64,000 bases of DNA from Megaleporinus macrocephalus (Eukaryota > Chordata > Actinopteri > Characiformes > Anostomidae): assembly GCA_021613375.1 (NCBI GenBank), contig CM038704.1, positions 29,320,082-29,384,081 on the forward strand. Direction: 5' to 3'. Below are positions 49,713 through 61,689 of the stretch, piece by piece. How positions within the stretch are numbered: position 1 is the first letter of the stretch; the number at the start of each line of letters is the position of its first letter. The position numbers and the translations under genes are program-made. The notes under the pieces are model-generated. The model was not told the DNA's origin. It was given only the letters and a program-made list of their open reading frames with translations, and made no database searches.

Positions 49713-51600
49713 ATTAGCGTTTTGCGAGGATGATATTTCTCATGGCCCCCCTACACATGCAAATGTAATTTACTTCTACACCACTATTATACGAATCAAG
49801 CTTTAAGCCCCTCTCATTAACAGCTGTATCCAACCGAATTCGACTGCCCTTTGTGTGCAGGCAGGTATATGATTGCTACACATTACAGTTACAGGTATAA
49901 TTTGTGGAAACAACTGAAATCATGTAATAATTATTATTTTGCAATGTGCTGCAAACTTAAAAGCTTACTTGGCATGTCTGACCAAACATTCTGATATGGG
50001 GTAACACAAATAAGGTTACAGCCTCATTTACAGTGTTTTATAAATAATGTTGGCAGGACTCCACTGTCAGATTTTTGTTGTTTTACAATTAGCCAAGAAA
50101 GTGTCTAACATTCTTTTATCTGGTTTAACTCTCAACTAAAAGCCAGTGTGAGCTTCTTTTCTTTTCTGCCAACATCTTTTTGCAGCCTTTGCTATGATGT
50201 CCATACTAGAAATAGTGAGCTAGCTTCTTCTTATAGGTAGCTGAAGACCCATAGTTATTGGTGTCAGACGCTGTGCCATAAAGCATTACACAGTTTTCAC
50301 AAGAGGTCCTGCGCACGCTTTTCTAAAGTTACATTCTGCAATAGCAGGTGTTCTGGGCTCGGAGTAGCAGTTACAGAGACGCCTTTCACCCTATTATAAG
50401 TCAGTGTACCATCAAAATGATTTTGAAGCTGTTATTTTAAGGTACAATTGTTGCATAATGTTTCTGTAAGTTATAGAAGTGTGTAATCAACGTTTAATGC
50501 TGCCAATTTAAGGGGTTAAGGAGTTAGCAGTCTAGGGAGTTAGCAATAAGGACTGTAGTTCTTTTAACCATTCTGAGCGCCCAGATGCCAAGTCAGATAA
50601 CCCAGTCATTTTTGTGCTGACTATAGACCTTATTTCAGCTATTTAGAGTTCCCCAAGGCCACTGAGTATAGAGCACTGTCACCGTAGCTCTGACAAGAAT
50701 ATCTGAGCCGTTTTTTCAGAAGTGCATTACTATTTTAGAACAATTTTCATGATTGGATGATAATTTTAATACTTTTTCCAACCACCATGACAATCTTAGC
50801 ACAAGATCAGGCTTTTGTAAGGAACTGGGCTCCAGTTTGTGGTATTTTACTATAAATGAGAAGAAATTGTTTGACTGTCAGCAGTTAACACTATAAAACA
50901 GAATCCCTGATGATTCTTTCATTCTCTGGTTTATTGCCTGATATACTTGAAGTCCACTCCACTTTTCCCAAACAGTAGGTCCTTGTCTAACTCTGAAGGT
51001 ATAGTAATTCCATCCAGCTTGTAGGTAAGCTTAGTATAAAGCTAAGTAAGCTAAGTATAAAATTTGCAGGACTGAACTGCTGTGGCTGAGTAAGTGGATA
51101 TGCAGTATGTTACTGTACTGATTTTTGTAACATCACAAAAGTAGTTAATTTGAAACAAGCCATTCATGCAGCTTAGTTTCTATATATGGACCATATGACT
51201 CAAGAGTGAGTGATTTGTCTTAAAGCTTTAACCATATTTACATACTACATCAAACAGTTTTATTTTAAAAAGTAAGGAAGTATATGTTTTTTGGCGGGGT
51301 CCCCTTTAAATTATGAAATTTCTAAGAAGAAAGCAGAAACTAAAGGTTATATTTTAATTGTCCAAGATAAGAGGAGAAAATTACTGTGATCCTGTGGCCA
51401 TTTCTTCCCGTATTACTTAAACTGCATTAAGGGCCATCTCATCCATCCTAATATCTGTAGCTTAATGCTTGTGTCTTTTGTGTTTTTGTTGCATTTCCTA
51501 CATGATTTTGACTTAAATTAAAATTTTAAAAAGGTTCTTTATGTAAACAAACGTATTTTGTTCTACCACATTACTGCAAATAACTAATTTAAACTATTTA
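49713..51600. other. Non-coding, nothing recognised
   Basis: AT-rich unique sequence. A short local repeat (GCTTAGTATAAAGCTAAGTAAGC) lies near 51030. Confidence 0.5.
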
Positions 51601-52230
51601 TTTAGGAGTGCAGGCTTGCCTTTACAGTAGTGTGCTTGCCTTTAATGAGATCTTTAGGTAAGATGACATCAGCAGCTGGAAATAACCTTACTCTAGCTGT
51701 TACTCCATGTGTTTGTGCAGACCAGAGCATTTCTCTTGCAGGTCCACATCAAAGGTAATTAAATTTGGTAGCACAGTTTAGATCAACTGGGCTTTCTTTT
51801 TTAGAACAATAACAAAAGAGATTAAAGTGGCAAAAAAGAAAGAAATGCCAGCTGCAATTAATCGTTTTGCAGAAGAGCTATTTGCTGTGGGCAGGTGGGA
51901 ATTCTTTTAATGATAGCAGGCCAGTGCAAGTTCACACGGCTCATTTGAGAACAACTGACATTCATCAAATCGCTTTTAGCAATGATACACCCGAAAGTTA
52001 TAATACACTCATTTGAAGACTTTCCCACCACCTATTGTTCTGAGCAGCTGTTAGAAAGACTCTCGGACGCTTTTTATTATCATACATGGAACTGAACATC
52101 ACCTATGATCCAGAACATTTTAACTTCACTGCTTTGCTTAATGAGTTTCTAATAAGTTTGAGGTTTGGCTGTTAACAAATGAAGCTCCATTATTAAAAAA
52201 GCTGTGATGCTGCCCGCCTTCTGTGACAAC
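51601..52230. promoter_or_regulatory. Candidate conserved non-coding block
   Basis: 51640-52230 is repeat-free and motif-rich: GCAATTAATCG, AACAATAACAAAAG (Sox-type), GGTAATTAAATTTGG, CTCATTTGAGAACAAC and CCTATTGTTCTG. Inference from composition. Confidence 0.35.
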
Positions 52231-52237
52231 TGCCCAC

Positions 52238-52266
52238 TAAGGTTAAACACACACACACACACACAC
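52238..52266 (+). repeat. (AC)n microsatellite
   Basis: Short perfect AC run. Confidence 0.9.
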
Positions 52267-52309
52267 AACTCCTACACAACACACACCACACCCAGCTGAG
52301 AGACTGTGT

Positions 52310-53408
52310 TAGAGACAGAGAAAGGAGGAGGGGGTAAAGTGAAACCGTGAGAGACAGAGAGAGAAAGAGAGAGCAATACAGATAGTTACAGAATGAAATA
52401 ATGAAAAGACAATAAAAAAACAGAAAAAAGGACAGTAAAAGAAAACACAGCTGGAGAGAGAATTAAACAAATTGACACAGAAAGAGAAAAGGTACAGAAA
52501 GTAAAGATAGTAAGACAGATAGATAGGGAGAAAGAGATAAAAACTGAAATATTAAACAGAGATAGAAGCAGAGATAGAGACACAAGAGAGAAACTATGAG
52601 ACCAGAAAGAAAAACAGACTAAGAGAAAGAGAGTAAGGCAGAGAAACAGTGAATAGAAAGGAGAAAATAAATGTTTGTGTGAAAGACAGATAGACAGATG
52701 GGTATAGACTGTGTATGTAAGAGAGAAGCAGAGAGCAAAAGGGACAGACAGGGAGACAAAGAGAAAGACGCTGTGTGGGTTTAATGGGAGAGAGAGAGAG
52801 AGAGAGAATGAAAGAAATAAAGGAGGAAAGAGAGAGAGAGACAGGTAGAGAGATGGGTGATAAATAGAGACAGTGTGTGAGAGAGAAAGAGATTGTGTGT
52901 GAGAGAGAAAGAGAGAGATTGTGTGTGAGAGAGAAAGAGAGAGATTGTGTGTGAGAGAGAAAGAGAGATTGTGTGTGAGAGAGAAAGAGAGAGATTGTGT
53001 GTGAGAGAGAAAGAGAGATTGTGTGTGAGACAGTTAGAGATAGACAGAGAGAGACTGTGAGAGAGTGTGTATGCATGTGAGGGGGGAAAGAGAGGAAGAT
53101 AGACAGGGAGACAAAGAGAGACTATGTGTGTGTTTGAGAGAAAGAGAAACAGCGAGAGGCAGACAGGGAGACAAAGAGACAGTGTGTGTTTGAGAGAGCA
53201 GGAGAGGGAGGGAGAGAGACAGAGGAGACAGAGAGAGATTATGTGTGTGTGTGTTTGAGAGAGAGAGAGACAGAGAGAGGGAGTGAGACAGGGAGACAGA
53301 GAGAGACTATGTGTGTGTGTTTAGAGAGAGAGAGAGGGAGAGAGAGAGAGAGAGACAGAGAGAGGGAGTGAGGCAGACAGGAAGACAGAGAGAGACTATG
53401 TGTGTGTG

Positions 53409-53448
<40 letters not shown>

Positions 53449-53488
53449 TGAGACAGACAGGGAGACAGAGAGAGACTATGTGTGTGTG

Positions 53489-53527
<39 letters not shown>

Positions 53528-53566
53528 GAGAGAGACAGGGAGACAGAAAAAGACTATGTGTGTGTG

Positions 53567-53606
<40 letters not shown>

Positions 53607-53728
53607 TGAGACAGACAGGGAGACAGAGAGAGACTATGTGTGTGTGTTAGAGAGTGAGAGGGAAAGAGAGAGAGAGAGAGAGAGGGAGTGAGACAGACAG
53701 GGAGACAGAGAGAGACTATGTGTGTGTG

Positions 53729-53768
<40 letters not shown>

Positions 53769-53808
53769 TGAGACAGACAGGGAGACAGAGAGAGACTATG
53801 TGTGTGTG

Positions 53809-53847
<39 letters not shown>

Positions 53848-53891
53848 GAGAGAGAGACAGGGGGACAGAAAAAGACTATGTGTGTGTGTTT

Positions 53892-53922
<31 letters not shown>

Positions 53923-53962
53923 TGAGACAGACAGGGAGACAGAGAGAGACTATGTGTGTGTG

Positions 53963-54001
<39 letters not shown>

Positions 54002-54040
54002 GAGAGAGACAGGGAGACAGAAAAAGACTATGTGTGTGTG

Positions 54041-54078
<38 letters not shown>

Positions 54079-54149
54079 TGAGACAGACAGGGAGACAGAG
54101 AGAGACTATGTGTGTGTGTTAGAGAGTGAGAGGGAAAGAGAGGGAGAGG

Positions 54150-54206
<57 letters not shown>

Positions 54207-54351
54207 AGACAGAAAAAGACTATGTGTGTGTTTGAGAGAGAGAGAGAGAGGGAGAGAGAGAGAAAGAGAGAGAGAGGGAGTGAGACAGACAGGGAGACAG
54301 AGAGAGACTATGTGTGTGTGTTTGAGAGAGAGAGGGAAAGAGAGGGAGAGG

Positions 54352-54422
<71 letters not shown>

Positions 54423-54425
54423 CCG
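52310..54425 (+). repeat. Long purine-rich (GA/GT) satellite array
   Basis: More than 2 kb of nearly pure purine with GTGTGT islands. There are three parts. 52310-52890 is irregular GA-rich DNA. 52891-53040 is a 24-26-bp minisatellite (GATT at 52891, 52917, 52943, 52967, 52993, 53017). 53121-54425 has about 16 units, each marked by ACTATGTGTGTG, mostly 78-80 bp apart. The many Arg/Glu or Ser/Leu frames on the two strands come from the repeat and are not genes. The strand bias could favour triplex (H-DNA) structure. Confidence 0.95.
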
Positions 54426-55780
54426 AGTGGATGTTAATCACTGCTACCCGTGCCAGAGCATGTCTTCCTGGGCCAAATGAGATTAGAGCAGTGTGTTGCG
54501 TGGGGCTGTGGAGGTGAAAGGTAAAGGCACTTATCAGAAGGGTTCCCCTCAGGGGCCGCGGCGGCTGGCTCCATCAAAACCCGGCACGCACTTCTCACTG
54601 GATTAGACTAATCAGGAGAGAGCAGTGGGGATGTATAGACCACTTATCAGGACAAAAAACATTGGGCTCCCTTTCCCTTTGAACAAACCCTACAGAAATG
54701 TTTGTTAATTTTATTTATTACAGGATGCTTGTCAACGTGGCAATCTTCCATGGAATCATTGAAAAGAGCTCTTCGACGCATGGAAGGCACTCAGTGTTTA
54801 CGTGCCACAGAGATAGCAATGCCTTTGATGTTTTAAAAACTCCCCCTCCCGCACACTTATTGTCATTATTATTTATTTATTTCCCTCTCTCTGTTCGGGT
54901 TTGTGGTGCTACCACAGATCGTATTGATTTAAAGTAGTCAGCGCAACAAAGGCCCTGCAAAATGACGAATATTTGCACTGAGGCAACTTTCAGAGCCAAA
55001 CGGGGCCCCTAGCATAGGAACACTAATGCGATAAGGCTAATTTGCGCACCTACGATTACCTTCAAAATTAATCTCCGTTTCTTCAAGGGATTCTTGAGAT
55101 CGTTTACAAATATATCTCCACTTTTCAGACGAAAGAAAGCCACCAGTTCATTATGGAGAAGTTCGGTTGCCCAAATAAGATTTTTTTTTTTTTTTCAAAA
55201 AACAAATCTATTGCCAATTCTGATTGCGCTCCGTCCTGGAAAGCCATTTTTGGACAGTTAATTGGAGTCAAGAAGGCCAGTTCTTGAAATTCTTCTTAAG
55301 GACTGACATTGGTTCATTAAATACAGAATGAGAGCAGGAGAAAGCTTCTCATCGGACTTAATTGGACGTACAGTTTAGTCTAGCGAGGACCCGATTTAAA
55401 TGATTCACCCTCATTAAACCTTATGAATCATTGCCAACAGACAGACCTATTAAAGTGGCTCTGTCTGAGTCAGACCAGGCCGGGACTGTGTTGAGGTATT
55501 CTCAGTGATGCAAAGCCCATGTAGTTATGTCCGCTTGTGTTTTATCTTTGAGTTTTCCAGGTAAGGCCCTGTTCCGCTGACTAGAGCGCATTTGATCAGG
55601 CCTGTCATATGGTGGCCTTGACAGGCCGGTTGCCATGGCTGTAGTGCTCTGCATTAATCTCTGTATTCACTGAAAGCCCTGAAAACCAGAATCATTATGA
55701 AAGGTCAACTTTTATTTTCATTATTTATTCTACAGAAAGGCTAGCTTTTTTGTGAGCTGAACAATTAGTGTTTTCAGTCC
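54426..55780. promoter_or_regulatory. Strong candidate conserved enhancer region
   Basis: Directly after the satellite the sequence becomes repeat-free and motif-dense. GGATTAGACTAATCAGG at 54600-54616 is a near-palindromic pair of GGATTA/TAATC homeodomain sites. CACTTATCAG occurs twice (about 54530 and 54640). Later come CTAATTTGCGCACC, AAAATTAATCTCCG, AGTTAATTGGAGTC, GACTTAATTGGACG and CATTGCCAACAG. The contrast with the flanks suggests constraint, but no alignment was made. Confidence 0.42.
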
Positions 55781-55794
55781 CCGTCATTCCTTTT

Positions 55795-56115
55795 TGGATA
55801 CCATTGAGTGTATCTTTTCCAAGATGCATCAAGGTTACAGGCATTTCCCCATTTTCCATATCATTACTGTCCAAAGAAAAACATGGATCTCCATTTTTGT
55901 CCATTTTTTTTACTTTTCTTTAGACAACCGCCATTTACACTGAGGGGAAATTTCATGATGAATGGACCATCATCACTTGAAGAAATGCTTCAAAACAGCT
56001 TCAACAAATTGTGGTTCCATTGACTTACATTGAAAGTAAAGACTTTGTCCTCTGCTGTGAAGTTGCCATTTCGGAGATATTGGTTTTTATTGGACAGCGA
56101 TGATATGCAGGCTCT
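55795..56115 (-). repeat. Interspersed repeat, copy 2
   Basis: The reverse complement matches the ordered words of the repeat at 28638-28862 (TCCAATAAAAACCAATATCTCC, GAGGACAAAG, TAAGTCAATGGAACCA, GTCCATTCATCATGAAAT). It is on the opposite strand to copy 1. Confidence 0.7.
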
Positions 56116-56439
56116 GTGGTTCTGTGCAGCCTCGTTCTTCAACCTACTTCTACTTCATAGCAGTATTTTGGGGGGTTTCAATAAAATCAGTAAAGAGTTC
56201 TAAGTTTCTGTTTATGCTCAGTATAGGACACAATCAAACAGTATCTATAATTTCATAATAGTAATAAAGGTGGTGTCATATTTCTCCCTTCAGAATTATT
56301 ACCAAGCATAATAATATCAGTGTTTTAACTAAAGATACACTGTCTCTATACATTTCCAAACCCTTATAAACTACAGGAGGAGAGTTTGTGAATGAACTTA
56401 AAGTTGGACTGACACATTAGTCTCTATTATTCTCAGGCA
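56116..56439. other. Non-coding, nothing recognised
   Basis: AT-rich unique sequence. Confidence 0.45.
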
Positions 56440-56610
56440 ACACTTGCTAAGCAGCTTCAATTATGCCAAGGTATTGCTAGGCTGTTGCTATTGTATTCCA
56501 GGTGGTTACTAAGTTGTACTAGCTCATTGCTATGTTCTCTCAAGATATTTTTAAGGTTTTGCTAGGCTGGTGCTATGATGTCCCTGCTAAATGATGACAT
56601 GCGAGTGTGT
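56440..56610. repeat. Degenerate GTTGCTAGG-type repeat
   Basis: Words such as GGTATTGCTAGGCTGTTGCTAT, AGGTGGTTACTAAG, GTTTTGCTAGGCTGGTGCTAT repeat irregularly. This is a decayed copy of a 'ggttgctaggcagttgctatgg' tandem repeat common in fish genomes. Confidence 0.6.
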
Positions 56611-57164
56611 ATATGTGCTAATCTGTATGTGTAAGTTAATATGTCATAGACATTATATGTGGCTGAACTGAATTTTTGGAACAACCTGCCATTCATGATG
56701 TGTTTGAACGAATGCTGACCGAAAACTAAGTCTGCTCAAATTATTAGAGGTAAGTTGTTTTGAAACAACTTGTATAATCTGTAATTATACATGGAGTTAA
56801 ATACACTGAAACTTTCAAGTTTAACCAACCAGTCAAAATCACTCAAACCTGCAGAAACAGTAGTATCTTTATTACTTTTCACAGCAGCAACATAGTTGTA
56901 ATGATTCCAAACTAAGATGTAAAAGAAAACTCTTTCATAAAGAGTCTTCAGAGTTACATTCTCTAACACTAACATTGCAGTGGATGTTTGAATTGGCAGC
57001 AGTTTAAATTGTTTTGTTACAACTAAACTGGCTACATAGCAGAGACTAAACACATTTATGATTAGGACACATACAACATCTAAAGCGCATCTACATTTTA
57101 CCTACATTTTACATTTTACATGTGAAGCATTGTTTTTCTATTGCCTTCTGGGATCCAATGCTGT
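56611..57164. other. Non-coding, nothing recognised
   Basis: AT-rich unique sequence. Confidence 0.45.
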
Positions 57165-57290
57165 GTATTCTTATGGCCACTGGTATGTATTCTTATGGCC
57201 ACTGTTGTATATTCTGGTGTCCACTGGTGTGTATTCTGGTGTCCACTGGTGTGTATTCTGGTGTCCACTGGTGTGTGTTTTGGTCTATAG
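57165..57290 (+). repeat. 22-bp minisatellite
   Basis: Five 22-bp units at 57165, 57187, 57209, 57231 and 57253, plus a degenerate partial sixth. The last full units read GTATTCTGGTGTCCACTGG plus TGT; the first two have CTTATGGCC in place of CTGGTGTCC. The last two full units are identical, which suggests recent expansion at that end. Confidence 0.95.
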
Positions 57291-57741
57291 GTGAGATGTG
57301 TTAATTTGGTGTGATTCATGCCGCATTTGTGTATGTAATGTGATAAAAAAGCTGAGCATGCATTCTGAAGATGCCACTAAAGCCTTTGCTAAAGAAGGGA
57401 AGAAAATGAAGAGTGAGTGAAAAGAAGATACAATGGGAGAGAAGAGAGAGAAAGAGTGGGGAAGAGAGCATATGAAGAGATGGATGTGGAGAGTGTGGTG
57501 AAGAGGTGGGAATGACCACTTTCTCTGTCTCCAGCAGGTGTGAGTGCTTCACAGCCCGTCATTGTCTTTTATGAAAATGTCACCCTGGCGTTGATATTCT
57601 CCCCAGTCCCTTTATCGCCACGCTTTTCTGCAACCACTGTGATGTCTGAGAAAACCTGTTCTTCTTTTCTCCCGCTCTCTTTCTCCTTCTCTCTGCTTGA
57701 GTGCATTTCGGGAGGAAAAAAATCCTTTTTTTCTGTACACA

Positions 57742-57772
<31 letters not shown>

Positions 57773-58295
57773 AGTATGCATGTTTAATTGAATGTGTATT
57801 AACCTTGTAAGAGCAGAAAGCAGCCTATGGCATTAAAAATCATTACCACCTGAAGTATGAATGGAGGCACATAGTTCTATTAGCAAAACATATATACTGT
57901 TTTACACTTACCGATTTAGATTACTGAGCAAAAATCAGAACCCTTCATTTATTAAATTCCTGTTAAACACAACTTAGGTGCTATTTATTTATTATCAGAA
58001 TATATTTCTGAGATGATTTAATATTAAAAAGACCTAGTGATTAGATATTAAGGAGACAAAGTGACGGGGAAATTAAAAAAATAAGAGAGCAGAGTTAAAG
58101 AGATCAAGCTCCACTCTTGCTTCAGATCTTGCTTCAGACTCTTGCATCCTTCCTCTGTAAGAAGACATTATGGGTCTGAAAGGACATGTAGTTGTCAAAA
58201 AGCTGTTGCTTGACAAAAAAAGAAGAATATTAGCAACCAGACTGTAGTCCATCTGCTTCTCTATATACTTTGTTAGCTTAGTTTATGCTATACAT
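57291..58295. other. Non-coding; (TG)n at 57744-57772
   Basis: A purine-rich stretch lies at about 57400-57510, then mixed sequence with a perfect (TG)n run. No gene. Confidence 0.5.
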
Positions 58296-58700
58296 CAAAG
58301 GTCAGGACCCCCACAGGACCACCATAGAGCAGGCATTGTTTGGGTCGTGTATCTTTTTTAGCACTACAGTGATGCTGACATGGTGGTGGCGCGTTAATGC
58401 ATGCTTTCAGAGGATCAGGCACAGCAGTGCTGCTGGAGTTATTAACAATGTGTCCATTAACTGTCCACTCTATTAGACACTGCAAGCTTGTTTATCCACC
58501 TTTTAGATGGAAAATCACAGGACGCTGGTTGGTGGACTGTTCTCAGTCCAGCAGTGATGCTGAGATGTTCTCTGAGATGAAAGACTGATCCACTTGTACC
58601 AACACAACACACACTAATACGCCACCATGTCAGTGCTGATAATGATCCACCACTCAAATAATATCTGCTCTGTTGTGGTCCTGTGGGGGTCTTGTGCCAT
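58296..58700. mobile_element. Non-autonomous DNA transposon with inverted ends
   Basis: The left end GACCCCCACAGGACCAC at 58305-58321 (continuing to AGAGCAG) is matched, inverted, by the right end CTGCTCTGTTGTGGTCCTGT at about 58665-58684 and following GGGGGTC. The internal segments (GTGATGCTGACATGGTGGTG, AGTGCTGCTGGAGTT, CACTTGTACCAACACAACAC, GTCAGTGCTGATAATGATCC) are those of a widespread teleost repeat I associate with characins and catfishes. There is no transposase. Overall inverted organisation allows a long hairpin. Confidence 0.8.
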
Positions 58701-59239
58701 GCATTGCGTAGCCGAAAACAGGTATAGCAACTGAACTTTGTTAGTTTTCATGGGTAACAAAATGCCATTAAGTACTGAAATGCAAGCAGCAGGTGTGTGA
58801 TGAGCATGTTAAAGCTAACAGGTGTGGTATAAGCTTCCATTACTTATTAGTTATGTTAGCTTTGTAGCTCCAGCGCATAGTAAAGAAGTAAACTTCAGAC
58901 ACTAAACATGTCTTGGCGGAGTGACTATATTTGGAGAAGGGGGAAAATTGTGTAAATTAGATTTTTGGCTGAAACATCACTTTGAGGATTTACAAGTGTG
59001 GGTGACAGAATAAAGTTTCCACATGCTAGAATTGAGGGTGGCATTCATGCCTGGATGTGTGGGGAGAGTATTTCTTCATGTCCCTAAAGGAAACATGGGA
59101 TCTTAAAGTAGTTGGATAGCTTTTTCCCCTAGAAGGCCTTTTACATAACTTATGTGAAAAAAAGACACTTTCACTAAACTTTTTGGAGAGTTCCCATAAA
59201 CCCAGAATGATGTGATCATCTCCTGAAAGCCTCCTCAGC
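58701..59239. other. Non-coding, nothing recognised
   Basis: AT-rich unique sequence. Confidence 0.45.
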
Positions 59240-59830
59240 CAGCTTAAACGGGTCTATTCATTGCAATTTCCATTCCTCCATGGTTTTCTCCTCGTGACTG
59301 CGTCCCAGTGTGTTATTGTGGACGAACGTGTCTTGTTTTCAATGACTTTTCTTTTCTGATGCAGAACACACACTCGCGCAGTCCTGTCCAACCCTCTCAA
59401 CTCCATTCACCTGCAAGAATAATACTTTTCTGCATGGCTCTCAAGGCCGAGGCAGCTATATTGTGAAGTCAAAAGTGTGGTCATTTGTCTTTGTATTGAT
59501 TTTCTGGTGAAGGCGCCTTATTTCAATTGGCTGAAATAAATGAATATGTTGAGGAACAAAGGATACTTGTTTTGACAAAAAGTCATTGTGCTGACTGCCA
59601 GACTCTCATTGTTCTGCAGAAATGGCTCACCATTGTCAAAGTCCACCTTTATTCTATATGCGGTGAACCTGTAAAATCAAATCTCCTCTGTTTGTTTACA
59701 CCGAGAGAATTGAGAACCTCTCAGATTAAATGGGAACATTCCAGGGTTAGTCTGCAGCAAAGCATTTAGTGAAATTCAAAAGACTACAAGTCTAACAGGA
59801 GCTCTGAAGCTCAGACAAATTTAGACAAGC
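59240..59830. promoter_or_regulatory. Candidate conserved non-coding block
   Basis: Repeat-free with words such as TTCATTGCAATTTCC, AAGGCGCCTTATTTCAATTGG, CTCATTGTTCTGCAG (ATTGTT) and CACCATTGTCAAAG. Enhancer role inferred only. Confidence 0.33.
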
Positions 59831-60860
59831 GGTGGAAATTAGCCTGTTGTGTGCTATGAAGTGCTATAAATGTGCCATTTCAATGCATTTATTTAGCATT
59901 TTTAATTGTTATCTGATACTCTACATAGACTACGTGTGACTTTGGTGTTTCACAGGCCTTTTTACAGCCATATGATTTGACCCTACGATGAAATGAGCTG
60001 TGTTTTGCAGAGCTTGCAGAGCTGAATAATTTGATGATCCCTGGTTTTCAGTGTGGGCACTGCAAGAGCTCACACAAAAGCAACATGCTAAAACAGACAC
60101 AAACAGGAAGTCATCGTACTACTTAGTTTAATTATGCTTGTTACTTGCTTTTGATCTTAACAACAACTCAAAGTAAATTGAAGTTGTTAGTTCACTATAA
60201 AATGTTTAAGATGCTTTGGTGGATAAAATCACACAGCATGGCTGCTACTTACAGGTTGTGTTTGGGGATATTTTCCAAGGTTCGAGAAACTGTATAGAGT
60301 AAATTATGCAGAGTAAACAAATAACTTTAAACTGAAGTTGTTTTACAAGATCCTGATCTTTAACAAGATCCTAAAACTGGCTTTCAATTTTTCATACCAC
60401 ATTAAATGGTGCCACAGTTGCACCTGTACAAAGTGTAGCATATTAGGTGTAACAGAACGTTTGATTAGGAAACTGAACAGGAAACCAATCTCAGCCTTGT
60501 TTAAAGATGAACATTAACAATGCCTGCTGGCGGTTTGGTTTAATGGGAAGTGTATGAAAAGTACCAACATCGCCTTTACAGCCCGCAACGGTAGACTTCT
60601 TTACATAGTCTGCCATATTCATTGCTGTTGCTCAGTTGTTGTTACATGTAAATTCTGGGGGTGCGTATATTAGTGGATTCCACAACTGGTCCATTCTACT
60701 GTCCTCTTTTGCAAATCCCATTTTTAAACAAATGTGAAAATTTAGTTTTTAAACCTTAACAGTGTTTACAAACATCATCAAACTTATTTATTGCACAATC
60801 ATACAGACATTCAATCATTTTGTGTAATGTATTTATTTATTACTTTTATTATTAGACTGT
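59831..60860. other. Non-coding, nothing recognised
   Basis: AT-rich unique sequence, no element identified. Confidence 0.45.
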
Positions 60861-61340
60861 AGGGGTAAGGGTGGCCTCATGGGACCTGGATCTGCTTATT
60901 TTTACTAATCAACAAAAATCTATCTGATCGTATGTTGTTTAGGTGAAGTCAGTTTTGCTTTGGGCTCTGAGAAGGCTAGGTCTAGCTCTGGCTCTGTTTC
61001 TGGAAAGTCATTTTTGATTGGATCTTAAAAGGGCCCTCCTGGTACAGCTTTCCATTTGAATGGGTCTTCTTTCCGCATGTGCTGGAGAGACAGCATAAGA
61101 GAGTGAGAAAGCATGTGAGAGAAAAAGAGAGAGAGAGGTCCTAGTGAGGGTCTGGTTACTTGGTTAGAGTGTCATTAGCATTCATCATACCCCTATAAGC
61201 TTGAGTAATTACAGGCGTAAGAGCAAGGAGGAAGAGCAGTTTACACTGCTAGTAATTTGATTTGCATCTACGCTAATAACTTCTTTTGTGCGTGTTTATG
61301 TGCCGTGGCAGAACACAAGCGCTCTTTCGCTGCAGGCTGA
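60861..61340. promoter_or_regulatory. Weak candidate conserved block
   Basis: 61150-61330 is repeat-free (GTCATTAGCATTCATC, GAGTAATTACAGGCG, GCTAGTAATTTGATTTGC, CGCTAATAACTTC) with several TAAT cores. A short GA-rich run precedes it at about 61098-61140. Confidence 0.32.
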
Positions 61341-61680
61341 ATGAGGAGGAGAAGAAAAAAGCTGAATTTAAGTTGCCTTCATCTCACTGGCAAAAAAGGC
61401 CTATATCACCGCGTGGTCGCCAAGAGGAAGCTTCTAGCGTGCACTGCTGAAGGGAAATACCTAAGGGCACTACCACTTCTACCAAATGACCAACACATTG
61501 AGGTTCTAGGTTCAGAAATTTAAACTAGTCACACAGTAATATCTACCTCCATCTTTCACATGCATTTGACACTTTGCATTTTGAATCTGTTTCCAGTTTT
61601 GTTTTATGCTCGTCTATGCTCTAAACTGTGTTTCTGTGTTTTGTATTTAATTTTTAATTATTATTAATTATCTCTTTTTA
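61341..61680. other. Non-coding, nothing recognised
   Basis: Mixed then AT-rich sequence between the weak enhancer-like block and the Tc1 remnant. A 60-codon plus-strand frame at 61341-61523 has no recognisable domain. Confidence 0.4.
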
Positions 61681-61689
61681 AAAGTGTTA

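Noticed and set aside
53121..54310. Regular ~80-bp spacing as a CRISPR array
   Set aside because: Vertebrate DNA, no conserved repeat with unique spacers, and the units are simple-sequence throughout.
52594..54480. Many Arg/Glu and Ser/Leu/His frames
   Set aside because: All are translations of the GA/GT satellite.
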